7,116 bases of DNA from an uncultured Prevotella sp. (GCA_905372445.1 CAJPPF010000116.1:1-7116), one strand, 5' to 3'; positions 1 through 6,970 are shown, counted from the first letter of the stretch. The notes: generated by a model from the letters alone, not told the origin. Numbers and translations: made by a program.

Positions 1-63
1 GTTTTCCAACCAACTGACAATGAGACTATTATATGAGTGGGAAAGGAGTGGAATTTACTATCT

Positions 64-92
64 GGGATAAAATTACAAATAATCCCTTTTTT
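64..92 (+). terminator. Weak intrinsic terminator-like hairpin
   Basis: GGGAT (64-68) pairs perfectly with ATCCC (82-86) around a 13-base A/T-rich loop, and six T residues follow at once (87-92). The stem is only 5 bp, so it is a weak candidate, but the position fits the end of a gene lying to the left of the window and precedes a new promoter. Two forward frames are open from the left edge: one stops at TGA 34-36, the other at TAA 68-70, inside this hairpin. I cannot tell which, if either, is the tail of a real gene. Confidence 0.4.
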
Positions 93-117
93 AGACAAAT
101 CTTTTCAATAGATTCTT

Positions 118-147
118 TTTGCGTTTCGTTGAAAATGATTATCTTTG
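118..147 (+). promoter_or_regulatory. Bacteroidetes-type promoter of the DASS symporter gene
   Basis: TTTG at 118-121 (end of a run of T) and TATCTTTG at 140-147 match the Bacteroidetes primary sigma factor elements (TTTG near -33, TAnnTTTG near -7), with 18 bases between them. Transcription would start around 150-155, giving a leader of roughly 30-35 bases before the ATG at 186. The -7 element is overlapped by a Fur-box-like sequence (131-149), discussed in the findings. The assignment rests on sequence match and position only. Confidence 0.65.
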
Positions 148-185
148 TACCGTTTTTGCTGAATATTACTAAAACCTAAATTATA

Positions 186-1673
186 ATGAATCCTAATGTC
201 CTTAGGACGATCAAGATTTCGATTGTCCTTTTCGTAACAATGATTGTGCTGATGTTGCCTCAAACAGCATTTGGCATTGCTGGTTTGACAGTCATTCAGC
301 AGCGAATGATTGCCATTTTTGTGTTTGCTGCTCTTATGTGGATACTTGAGGGTGTTCCGGCTTGGGTCACATCGGTCCTCATCATTGTTGTAATGTTGTT
401 CACAGTGTCCGACTCTGCCATTGCCACGCTAATCGACCCTCAATATTATTCGGGAGTTGATGTTGAGAAGGTGACAATAAAGGGTGTTGATACTATTCAG
501 ATGACAGGTCTTATACCTTACAAGGACATCATCGCAGCCTTTGCTGACCCTGTTGTAATGCTTTTCATGGGTGGTTTCATTCTTGCGTTGGTAGCTTCGA
601 AGAGTGGTGTTGACGTTACACTGGCGAGATATATGCTTAAGCCCTTCGGAACAAATGCAAAAGTAGTGCTTTTAGGTTTTATGCTTGTGACAGCAGTATT
701 CTCTATGTTTGTCAGCAACACTGCTACAGCAGCCATGATGTTGACGTTTCTTGCTCCTGTGTTCCGCTCACTGCCGGAAAACGAGCGTGGTCGTGTGGCG
801 CTGGCATTGGCAATACCTATCGGTTGTAATATCGGAGGTATAGCGACTCCAATTGGAACACCGCCTAACGGAATTGCGCTTGGTGCGCTGAAGGATTCAG
901 GTGTGGACATCAGCTTCCTTGACTGGGTTATTATGATGACTCCGTTGATGCTTGTGATCTTGGTTATCGCTTGGCTGTTGCTTACAAGAATGTATAAATT
1001 CAACTCTAAGAATATAGAATTTAACATTGTCGGTGGTGCACAGAAAGGCTGGCGTACGAATGCTATATATGTGATAATGGTTATCACTATTGCTTTGTGG
1101 TGTGGCGAGAAGATATTCGGTATCAACTCTTATGTAGTGGCGCTTTTCCCTGTAGGAGCATTCACGGCTCTGGGCATTGTAGATTCTGAAGACATAAAAC
1201 ATATTGACTGGGCAGTGCTCTGGATGGTTGCCGGTGGTTTTGCTCTTGGCACTGGTATGAAGCAATCAGGATTGGCAAAGGCGATGGTCGACAGCATCCC
1301 GTTCGATACATTCCCAGTGTTGATCGTGCTTGTTGGCGCCGGTCTGCTTTGTTGGACGCTGTCAACATTTATCAGCAATTCAGCATCATCAGCTTTGCTT
1401 GTGCCAATACTCATTACTGTAGGTGAGGGCATGAAAGACCAACTTGCGGGAATCGGTGGCGTGACGACACTTGTTGTCAGCGTGGCACTCTGTGCTTCGT
1501 TTGCTATGGCACTGCCAATATCTACACCTCCAAATGCCATAGCTTATTCTACAGGATTGGTAAACACAAAGCAGATGGCGAAAGTGGGACTGATAATGGG
1601 TTTCATTTCAATGATTCTTGGTTATGGTTTGCTCATAATTCTTGGTTCGTTGGGTGTGATGGATAAGTTCTAA
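186..1673 (+). CDS. SLC13/DASS-family sodium:dicarboxylate (anion) symporter
   Basis: Inner-membrane secondary transporter, 495 residues, predicted to import a di- or tricarboxylate such as succinate, malate or citrate together with sodium ions. The protein is strongly hydrophobic throughout, with about 11 membrane segments. It carries the two-fold repeat motifs of the family: SNT at 177-179 followed by GGIATPIGTPPN at 217-228, and in the second half SNS at 397-399 followed by ISTPPN at 445-450. In the family the SNT and TPPN/TPP loops form the sodium and carboxylate sites. The second motif has Ser where Thr is usual, a mild change. A polar stretch at about 80-115, between early membrane segments, seems longer than in typical relatives. 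The start is ATG with an in-frame TAA at 177-179, so no longer protein is possible. It has its own promoter and terminator and so is a single-gene unit. The substrate cannot be fixed from sequence; sulfate or phosphate transport is less likely. Confidence 0.9.
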   Translation: MNPNVLRTIKISIVLFVTMIVLMLPQTAFGIAGLTVIQQRMIAIFVFAALMWILEGVPAWVTSVLIIVVMLFTVSDSAIATLIDPQYYSGVDVEKVTIKGVDTIQMTGLIPYKDIIAAFADPVVMLFMGGFILALVASKSGVDVTLARYMLKPFGTNAKVVLLGFMLVTAVFSMFVSNTATAAMMLTFLAPVFRSLPENERGRVALALAIPIGCNIGGIATPIGTPPNGIALGALKDSGVDISFLDWVIMMTPLMLVILVIAWLLLTRMYKFNSKNIEFNIVGGAQKGWRTNAIYVIMVITIALWCGEKIFGINSYVVALFPVGAFTALGIVDSEDIKHIDWAVLWMVAGGFALGTGMKQSGLAKAMVDSIPFDTFPVLIVLVGAGLLCWTLSTFISNSASSALLVPILITVGEGMKDQLAGIGGVTTLVVSVALCASFAMALPISTPPNAIAYSTGLVNTKQMAKVGLIMGFISMILGYGLLIILGSLGVMDKF

Positions 1674-1710
1674 ACAAGCCTCCGCGTTTTGTGAGGGTAT
1701 ATTAATATAA

Positions 1711-1745
1711 GATGGCTCGTCAGAAGGCGGGCCATCTGTTTTTTT
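1711..1745 (+). terminator. Strong intrinsic terminator after the symporter gene
   Basis: GATGGCTCG (1711-1719) pairs with CGGGCCATC (1728-1736), a 9-bp stem with one T-G wobble and an 8-base loop, followed by TG and a run of seven T (1739-1745). It lies 37 bases past the symporter stop codon and just before the promoter of the cobalamin operon, so it separates the two transcription units. Confidence 0.88.
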
Positions 1746-1754
1746 GTGATATTA

Positions 1755-1786
1755 TTTGGTGATCTCATATAAACTGCTTAACTTTG
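1755..1786 (+). promoter_or_regulatory. Bacteroidetes-type promoter of the cobalamin uptake operon
   Basis: TTTG at 1755-1758 and TAACTTTG at 1779-1786 match the Bacteroidetes -33 and -7 elements with 20 bases between them. The predicted transcription start, around 1789-1793, falls exactly where the P1 stem of the cobalamin riboswitch begins (1791 or 1794). The transcript would thus open directly with the aptamer. The agreement between two independent signals makes this promoter call fairly safe. Confidence 0.75.
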
Positions 1787-1790
1787 TACT

Positions 1791-1911
1791 GCAATTGGTT
1801 CGCCACTCACGGTGTGTGAGAAGCGATTAAAGGGAAATCGGGTGAAAGTCCCGGACAGTCCCGCTACTGTGTGTCAGACAATTGTCTGCGAGTCAGAATG
1901 CCTGCCAATGC
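1791..1911 (+). promoter_or_regulatory. Cobalamin riboswitch aptamer
   Basis: A cis-acting RNA sensor for vitamin B12 forms, in the leader of the btuB operon. Visible elements are: P1 closed by ATTGG (1794-1798) and CCAAT (1905-1909); a hairpin CTCAC/GTGAG (1806-1810/1816-1820); the conserved AAAGGGAA core (1829-1836); a CGGG/CCCG hairpin (1839-1842/1850-1853 region) with the family's GGTGAAAGTCC signature; ACAGT/ACTGT (1855-1859/1866-1870) closing the CCCGCT loop, which is the L5 loop used for kissing; a short palindromic arm CAGACAATTGTCTG (1875-1888); and the B12 box AGTCAGAATGCCTGCC (1891-1906). The aptamer is compact, about 120 bases, because the arm before the B12 box is a single small hairpin. 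Known cobalamin riboswitches lower expression when ligand binds, and the downstream B12 uptake genes fit this. Whether it prefers adenosyl- or methyl/aquo-cobalamin is not decided here. Confidence 0.93.
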
Positions 1912-1997
1912 CTCCTTCTGGGGAGTTTCATGTTTCCGCGAGCGACGGGATATGGAAGAACCACATCCACTCCTCTGTAATTAGAAGAAAGAGGAAT
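1912..1997 (+). promoter_or_regulatory. Riboswitch expression platform with competing hairpins
   Basis: A long P13-like hairpin can form from 1920 to 1975: GGGGAGT (1920-1926) with ACTCCTC (1969-1975), ATGT (1930-1933) with ACAT (1963-1966), and TTCC (1934-1937) with GGAA (1954-1957). Its apical loop (1938-1953) contains AGCG and CGGG, each complementary to part of the L5 loop CCCGCT (1860-1865), as required for the L5-L13 kissing contact of this riboswitch class. Two structures compete with it: a small hairpin CTCC/GGAG (1912-1915/1922-1925), and a perfect 6-bp pairing of TCCTCT (1971-1976) with AGAGGA (1990-1995). No T-run terminator is present, so control of translation or RNA stability is more likely than attenuation. 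Pairings were found by eye, not by energy calculation. Confidence 0.6.
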
Positions 1998-2010
1998 CAT
2001 TGTTTAAGAG

Positions 2011-3936
2011 TTGAAAAGAGGAATTCTTATAATTCTGTTATCCATGTGCTTGAATTGTCAGGCGCAGAAAGATAGTGTAACTGCCACCAGTCATATTGAT
2101 GAGGTGGAGGTCACGGCAATGTCACTTTCAAATGATTTACACAGCATCGCACCACATTATTCGCTCAAGTCTGCCGATTTCCAAAGGCTAAATATCTCGG
2201 ACATTTCTTCAGCTCTGCGTCGACTGCCGGGAACGATACTGCGCGACTATGGTGGTGCAGGAGGCATGAAGACAGTCTCTGTGCGTGGTATGGGGGCGCA
2301 ACATACAGGTGTTGCTCTCGATGGTATGCTGCTTACTGACGTGCAGTCAGGGCAGATTGACTTGCAGCAGTTTCAGCTTTCAGAGATAACATCGCTTAGT
2401 CTGGCTATAGCAGGCAGTGCCGACATATTCCAGCATGCGAGAAACCTTGCTGCCGGTTCAGTCCTTTCTATCACGACATCAGATTCCGCACAGTCGTATG
2501 TAGCGGTGGAGACAGGAAGTTGGGGCTATGTGTCGCCTTCAGGCAGTATGCGATTCAATCTCGGCAATATGCGGCTTTCGCTTAAAGGTAGCTATACGAC
2601 GGCAAAGAATGACTATCCGTTTACCGTGCATAATGGCGTGGCGACACACAGAGAAAGGCGTGCCAACAGTCAGTTGAAGCAGGGCAGTGTTAATGTGGCT
2701 TCACTGTGGGATATTGCTCGTGAAGTGCAGCTGAAAAGCACCGTTCGTCTTTTCGATAGCGACAGACAACTGCCGGGACTGGTTAGATTATATGTAAATG
2801 AAAACGACGAGACACTGCGCGACAGAGGGATTCTTGCACAGACAGTTCTCAATTCGCGTATCGGTAAGTCCCTATGGCTTAAGACCGGACTGCGTTGGAA
2901 CTGGTCCGAACAGGCTTATCACAATGGATTGCCGAATGGCTTTATACGCAGCGAGCGATATATTCAGCGTGAATATTACGCTACTACGGCTGTTTTGTAT
3001 AAACCACTTCATAACCTTGACTTTAGCTATGCGGTTGATTTCTTCCATAATAACATGACGTCGACAGTCCTGGAAAATACGAATCCACACCGTGATACGT
3101 GGTTGCATAGCCTGTCAGGAAGATATAATTACGGACGCTTTGTTGTCGTTGCAAACCTGATTAACTCAAATATTGGTGAGCAGCACCGCCTGTCGCCGTC
3201 GGTCATGTTATCATATATGCCGTTTGCCAATCATGATTTCATGCTACGTCTTTCTGCAAAGGACGCCTTCCGTATGCCGACGATGACAGAACAGTATTAT
3301 TATCATTTTGGTTCAAAGAACCTGAGACCGGAGAAATCCCGACAGTTGAATCTTGGCATTACCTTTTCTTCTGTTAAACCACAAAGACCGTTGAATATGA
3401 AGATGACCGCCGATATATATATAAATAAGGTGAGCGATAAGATTGTGGCTATACCTTTCAATATGTTCGTGTGGCGATACCTGAACCTGACAAAGACTGT
3501 GGGTAGGGGAGCAGACCTGACGGCAGAGCTGAGTTATGCATTGAAAACATGCGGACAATTGTTGCTTACTGCCAACTATTCCTACCAGCGCGTTGGAATG
3601 TTTGAGGTGAGAGAACCGTTTGTTGACAACCAGATTGCCTATATGCCGAAGCACAGTGGCAGTGCGACACTGGCATGGATGAACCGCTGGTGTAATGTCT
3701 CAACCACCCTGTCTGGGGCATCTCAACAATGGACAAACAATGAACATAACGGAGAGCCGCTGCCGGCATATAGTGAGGTAGCAGTGTCAGTGTTTCGCAC
3801 GTTCAGCCTTCCGGCAGCAGCCCAGCTGAATGTCTCTCTTATGATTCAGAACCTTTCCGATAAGGAATACTCACTCGTTGCACTCTATCCTATGCCGGGG
3901 AGAAATATTAAAATTAATGTTCAATATAAATTCTAA
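2011..3936 (+). CDS. btuB: BtuB-like TonB-dependent outer-membrane cobalamin receptor
   Basis: Outer-membrane, TonB-energised channel for cobalamin import, 641 residues, close to the ~600 of known BtuB proteins. The N-terminus has a signal peptide: K-R, then hydrophobic residues 4-14, with likely cleavage near QAQ at 17-19. A TonB-box-like stretch DEVEVTA follows (30-36), then a plug domain at about 50-155 with VRGM (91-94) and LDGMLLTD (103-110). The rest is a beta-barrel with alternating patterns, ending in the classic terminal aromatic residue (F641). There is no N-terminal carboxypeptidase-like extension of the SusC type. The start is TTG: an in-frame TAA lies at 2005-2007, and the next ATG (2044) would remove nearly all of the signal peptide. 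It is the first gene after a cobalamin riboswitch, which supports B12 over iron-siderophore as substrate. The next gene starts 8 bases after its stop. Confidence 0.92.
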   Translation: MKRGILIILLSMCLNCQAQKDSVTATSHIDEVEVTAMSLSNDLHSIAPHYSLKSADFQRLNISDISSALRRLPGTILRDYGGAGGMKTVSVRGMGAQHTGVALDGMLLTDVQSGQIDLQQFQLSEITSLSLAIAGSADIFQHARNLAAGSVLSITTSDSAQSYVAVETGSWGYVSPSGSMRFNLGNMRLSLKGSYTTAKNDYPFTVHNGVATHRERRANSQLKQGSVNVASLWDIAREVQLKSTVRLFDSDRQLPGLVRLYVNENDETLRDRGILAQTVLNSRIGKSLWLKTGLRWNWSEQAYHNGLPNGFIRSERYIQREYYATTAVLYKPLHNLDFSYAVDFFHNNMTSTVLENTNPHRDTWLHSLSGRYNYGRFVVVANLINSNIGEQHRLSPSVMLSYMPFANHDFMLRLSAKDAFRMPTMTEQYYYHFGSKNLRPEKSRQLNLGITFSSVKPQRPLNMKMTADIYINKVSDKIVAIPFNMFVWRYLNLTKTVGRGADLTAELSYALKTCGQLLLTANYSYQRVGMFEVREPFVDNQIAYMPKHSGSATLAWMNRWCNVSTTLSGASQQWTNNEHNGEPLPAYSEVAVSVFRTFSLPAAAQLNVSLMIQNLSDKEYSLVALYPMPGRNIKINVQYKF

Positions 3937-3944
3937 GATTAAAA

Positions 3945-5051
3945 ATGAAAAAACATCTTTTTCTTTTTCTGTTATTCGCCATGAGCGGTATCGTCTTCAC
4001 TTCATGTGATAAGGACGAACCTGTAAACCCAATCGTTGATCCTGTCTACAATTCAACAGGTCTGTTTGTGCTCAACGAAGGTAATCAAATCAATAAGATC
4101 AACGGTAGTCTGTCATTTATTGATTACAAGACAAGCACCATTGGCGATGGACTTTTCGCAGCTGCAAACAAGCGTTCGCTTGGTGGAACGCCAAATGATA
4201 TGGTCGAGGTGAAGGGACGTCTGTACATCTGTGTCACTGACGAGAATCGCGTGGAGGTGGTTGATGCGGTTACTATGCAGTCTATTGCCTTTGTCTCTGT
4301 CAAGCAGCCTCGTGAGATATGTGCCTCAAAGAATGGCGTCTATGTATCAAGTTATGACGGCACAGTGTCGTTTATCAACTTTGACGGCAAGCTGGTAAAG
4401 AAGAGTGAGGTGATAGGCTCATGTCTTGAAGGAATTACTATGCGCAATGAATACGTCTATGTATGCAATGCCTACACCCCAGGTACGCCGAGCTACACAT
4501 ATCATACCAATGTAGTGAAGCTCAATGCAAATACACTTAAGAAGGAGACTGACATCGCTGTTGCCTCTAATCCCACAAAGATTGAGTGTAATAATGGAAA
4601 TATGTACGTGCTTTCTTCTGGTAACTATGCGGATGTGAAGAGCCAGATACAGGTGATCGATGATAAGGATAACGTAAGCTATCTATGCGATGCTACAATG
4701 ATGGCGGTCGTTGGTGACGACGTGTATGCAATCAATTCTGTGACAGACTGGGCGACCTATGTCACTACGACAGAATATTTCCTCTATAACGGAGTGACAA
4801 AGACAAAGAAACCATTACTTAATGATAATGATGCAAAGGCAATAGCTTCACCTTGTGGCATTGCCGTTGACCCGATAAGCAAGTACCTATTTATCTCTTC
4901 CTATAACTTGGGTGCAACAGGATTTACAGACTATTCCGCACGTGGATATGTCGTTGCATTTACGTTGGATGGCTCTATATTGAAAAAGTACGATGCTGGT
5001 GTAGGTCCACGAACGATGGTTCCTTTTGTTAAAGTCGTTCATAGTCTATGA
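3945..5051 (+). CDS. btuG: BtuG-like surface cobalamin-binding lipoprotein (YncE-like beta-propeller)
   Basis: Probable surface lipoprotein of 368 residues that captures cobalamin and passes it to the BtuB partner, as described for BtuG2 of Bacteroides thetaiotaomicron. A type II signal peptide ends in FTSC, with the lipidated Cys at 21. It is followed by D-K-D-E, which matches the K-(D/E)2 lipoprotein export signal of Bacteroidetes and predicts a position on the outer face of the outer membrane. The body consists of repeated short beta-rich units (for example YICVTDENRVEVVDA, VYVSSYDGTVSFINFDGK, YLFISSYNLG) as in YncE/DUF5074-type propellers, and carries FVLNEGN at 41-47, a motif I associate with the BtuG group. 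The gene begins 8 bases after btuB and overlaps the next gene by 4 bases, so the pair is co-expressed. I infer the function from fold and context; the cobalamin contacts cannot be checked by eye. Confidence 0.83.
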   Translation: MKKHLFLFLLFAMSGIVFTSCDKDEPVNPIVDPVYNSTGLFVLNEGNQINKINGSLSFIDYKTSTIGDGLFAAANKRSLGGTPNDMVEVKGRLYICVTDENRVEVVDAVTMQSIAFVSVKQPREICASKNGVYVSSYDGTVSFINFDGKLVKKSEVIGSCLEGITMRNEYVYVCNAYTPGTPSYTYHTNVVKLNANTLKKETDIAVASNPTKIECNNGNMYVLSSGNYADVKSQIQVIDDKDNVSYLCDATMMAVVGDDVYAINSVTDWATYVTTTEYFLYNGVTKTKKPLLNDNDAKAIASPCGIAVDPISKYLFISSYNLGATGFTDYSARGYVVAFTLDGSILKKYDAGVGPRTMVPFVKVVHSL

Positions 5052-5986
5052 GAAAAACGCTTTCCTTATTTCTCATATTGACCCTTACTCTTGTCGCGAC
5101 GTCATGCCACGACAAGAGTAAGGCTTCGTCGGTCGACACTGATCTGTATTTCACCTATGCCGAGCGAGTCAGCGACTCTCATCTGTCGCTGCTGGGCAAT
5201 GTCTACAATCACGTTGTCGTGGATGCTTCCGTATATAGTGGATTGATGGAAATGCTGGACGTTGGAGAGAAATGTATCGACTATTCTGACAATATGAAAC
5301 TTGATAAGGAGAAGATAATAGCTGCGAATCCTGACCTGCTTATGCTCTCAGCTTATGATGGAGCTGATATGGAAAAATTCTCTCGTTTGGGAGTTCCTTT
5401 AGTGGAGTGTCGTGACTTTCTTGAGTCGTCAGCGTTAGGACGTGCAGAGTGGATGCGCTTTCTGGGACGTCTGTGGGGGGGAGGTGAGAAAGCCGATTCG
5501 CTCTTCGCTGAGGTGGAAAAGGATTACAAATCAATGTGCAAATTGACGGAACATGACCAACGGGAAAGGTCTTCCGTATTCTTTGATCTTCTCTATGGCA
5601 ATCTATGGTATCAGCCTGCAAACAAAAGTACGATAGGTCAGATAGTATTCGATGCAGGCGGAAAGCTATCCTTTCAGGACAAAACAAATGGTGGAAGCCA
5701 TGCTCTTTCCGTAGAGACAGTGCTTATGGAGGCAAAGGATGCTGACTTCTGGCTTATACGTTCATACAGTAACCAACCGCTTACGCTTGCAAAACTTGCA
5801 ACACTGAATCCCGCTTATTCGCAGTTTAAAGCATTCAAGGACGGGAAAGTATTTGTATGCTATACTGACAAGACACATTATTTTGAAGAGACAGCGTTCC
5901 GTCCTGACTGGTTGCTTAAGGATTTTTATAAGATCTTTCATGGAGTTGCCGACAAAGAACTGCATTATTTCGAGCGTTTAAGATGA
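5048..5986 (+). CDS. btuF: BtuF-like cobalamin ABC transporter substrate-binding lipoprotein
   Basis: Periplasmic binding protein of the helical-backbone type (BtuF/FhuD/FecB, class III), 312 residues. It takes cobalamin arriving through the receptor and delivers it to the permease. The signal peptide ends in VATSC with the lipidated Cys at 20. The residues after Cys (H-D-K-S) lack the surface-export pattern, so it probably faces the periplasm. The N-terminal lobe is about 45-125, with NPDLLML at 94-100 and GVPLVE at 115-120. A long linking helix starts at about 129 (LGRAEWMRFLGRLWGG). The C-terminal lobe is about 170-300, with IGQIVFDAGG at 186-195 and the closing FRPDWLLKDFYKIFHG at 284-299. 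The ATG overlaps the stop of the preceding gene (ATGA) and its own stop overlaps the next start the same way, indicating translational coupling. An iron-siderophore or haem role is possible from the fold alone, but the riboswitch argues for cobalamin. Confidence 0.85.
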   Translation: MRKTLSLFLILTLTLVATSCHDKSKASSVDTDLYFTYAERVSDSHLSLLGNVYNHVVVDASVYSGLMEMLDVGEKCIDYSDNMKLDKEKIIAANPDLLMLSAYDGADMEKFSRLGVPLVECRDFLESSALGRAEWMRFLGRLWGGGEKADSLFAEVEKDYKSMCKLTEHDQRERSSVFFDLLYGNLWYQPANKSTIGQIVFDAGGKLSFQDKTNGGSHALSVETVLMEAKDADFWLIRSYSNQPLTLAKLATLNPAYSQFKAFKDGKVFVCYTDKTHYFEETAFRPDWLLKDFYKIFHGVADKELHYFERLR

Positions 5987-6966
5987 AAAGACTGATTTTC
6001 CTTTTACTTCTTATCCCTGTGCTGTTTCTGCTGAACATCTTTGTCGGTTCCGCCAGTATTTCACCCCAAGAAATTTTTGATATACTTATGGGAAGAACTA
6101 CCGACAGTGCATCATCGTTCATCATTTTCCAGCATCGAATGCCTCAGGCAGTGACAGCATTGTTTGTCGGTGCTGCATTGTCGGTATCAGGGTTGATGCT
6201 TCAGACAACGTTGCATAACCCACTTGCCGGTCCGTCGGTGTTAGGTATCAGTGGTGGTGCATCATTAGGTGTGGCTATACTCGTGCTTGGCGGCATCGCG
6301 CATTCTGCCAATCCGGGCGATGGTCTGTTCGTGATGTATATTGCTGCTTTCGTGGGAGCAATGGCTGTAACGGTATTGCTGTTGGTAATAAGTTCTATGG
6401 TAAGAAGTAACTTGATTCTGCTTATTGTCGGTCTGCTCTTGGGTTACCTCATTTCGGCAATCATAACAACCCTTTATGCCCTTGCCAGTATGCAGGATAT
6501 GCAGAATTATGTCATTTGGGGCATGGGCGACTTCTCGTCGGTGTCGGTGTCGCAACTGCAGAACCTCGTCATTCCTATCGTCATACTGCTTGTGATGAGT
6601 CTGCTTATGATAAAGCCATTGAATGTGTTGCAGTTGGGTGATATGCAGGCGCAGAACCTCGGAGTGAATATCAACCGCACGAGAAACCTGACGCTCTTCA
6701 TTGTAGGCTGCTTCACCGCAGTGACTACAGCTTACTGCGGACCTGTGTCGTTTATTGGTCTTGCCGTGCCACATATAACACGACTGTTCACCAATACCTC
6801 AGACTATCGCCGGCTACTGCCTATGACAATGCTCACAGGTTCTTCCGTGGCATTGTTATGCAACCTTTTGTGTGTGTTGCCAAATGATACACTACTGCCA
6901 CTCAATGCTGTCACACCGTTGATAGGTGTGCCGGTCATTGTGTATGTAGTGTTGAAGAAAAGATAG
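5983..6966 (+). CDS. btuC: BtuC-like FecCD-family ABC transporter permease
   Basis: Inner-membrane permease of the cobalamin ABC importer, 327 residues, the usual length for BtuC/FecCD proteins, which work as homodimers with about 10 helices each. Family motifs in order: HRMPQAVTALFVGAALSVSG (51-70), NPLAGPSVLGISGGASLG (79-96), WGMGDFS (179-185), LNVLQLGDMQAQNLGVN (213-229), the coupling segment GPVSFIGLAVPHITRLF (253-269) that meets the ATPase, and LPLNAVTPLIGVP (305-317) near the C-terminus, where many relatives have LPVGxxTxxIGxP. All helices appear intact. The start overlaps the stop of the binding-protein gene by 4 bases (ATGA). The expected ATPase gene does not follow within the remaining 150 bases. 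Cobalamin is inferred from the riboswitch and neighbours; by sequence alone an iron-chelate permease is also possible. Confidence 0.9.
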   Translation: MKRLIFLLLLIPVLFLLNIFVGSASISPQEIFDILMGRTTDSASSFIIFQHRMPQAVTALFVGAALSVSGLMLQTTLHNPLAGPSVLGISGGASLGVAILVLGGIAHSANPGDGLFVMYIAAFVGAMAVTVLLLVISSMVRSNLILLIVGLLLGYLISAIITTLYALASMQDMQNYVIWGMGDFSSVSVSQLQNLVIPIVILLVMSLLMIKPLNVLQLGDMQAQNLGVNINRTRNLTLFIVGCFTAVTTAYCGPVSFIGLAVPHITRLFTNTSDYRRLLPMTMLTGSSVALLCNLLCVLPNDTLLPLNAVTPLIGVPVIVYVVLKKR

Positions 6967-6970
6967 ATTT

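Noticed and set aside
1..70. Tail of an upstream gene
   Set aside because: Two different forward frames are open from the edge (stops at 34-36 and 68-70) and nothing in 11 or 22 residues allows a choice, so no gene is called.
518..1540. Several minus-strand open frames inside the symporter gene
   Set aside because: They are antisense shadows of a clear membrane protein gene; their products show no domain pattern.
1812..2075. An 87-codon forward open frame through the leader
   Set aside because: It lies over the cobalamin riboswitch and the start of btuB in another frame, its product is low in recognisable features, and the conserved RNA elements explain the sequence.
2670..3769. Open frames on both strands within the btuB barrel region
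   Set aside because: The btuB frame is intact with plug, barrel and terminal Phe; the others have no recognisable product or start context.
6265..6774. A 169-codon minus-strand frame inside btuC
   Set aside because: The product is rich in His, Gln and Tyr, as expected from the antisense of a hydrophobic membrane gene; the plus strand carries all FecCD motifs.
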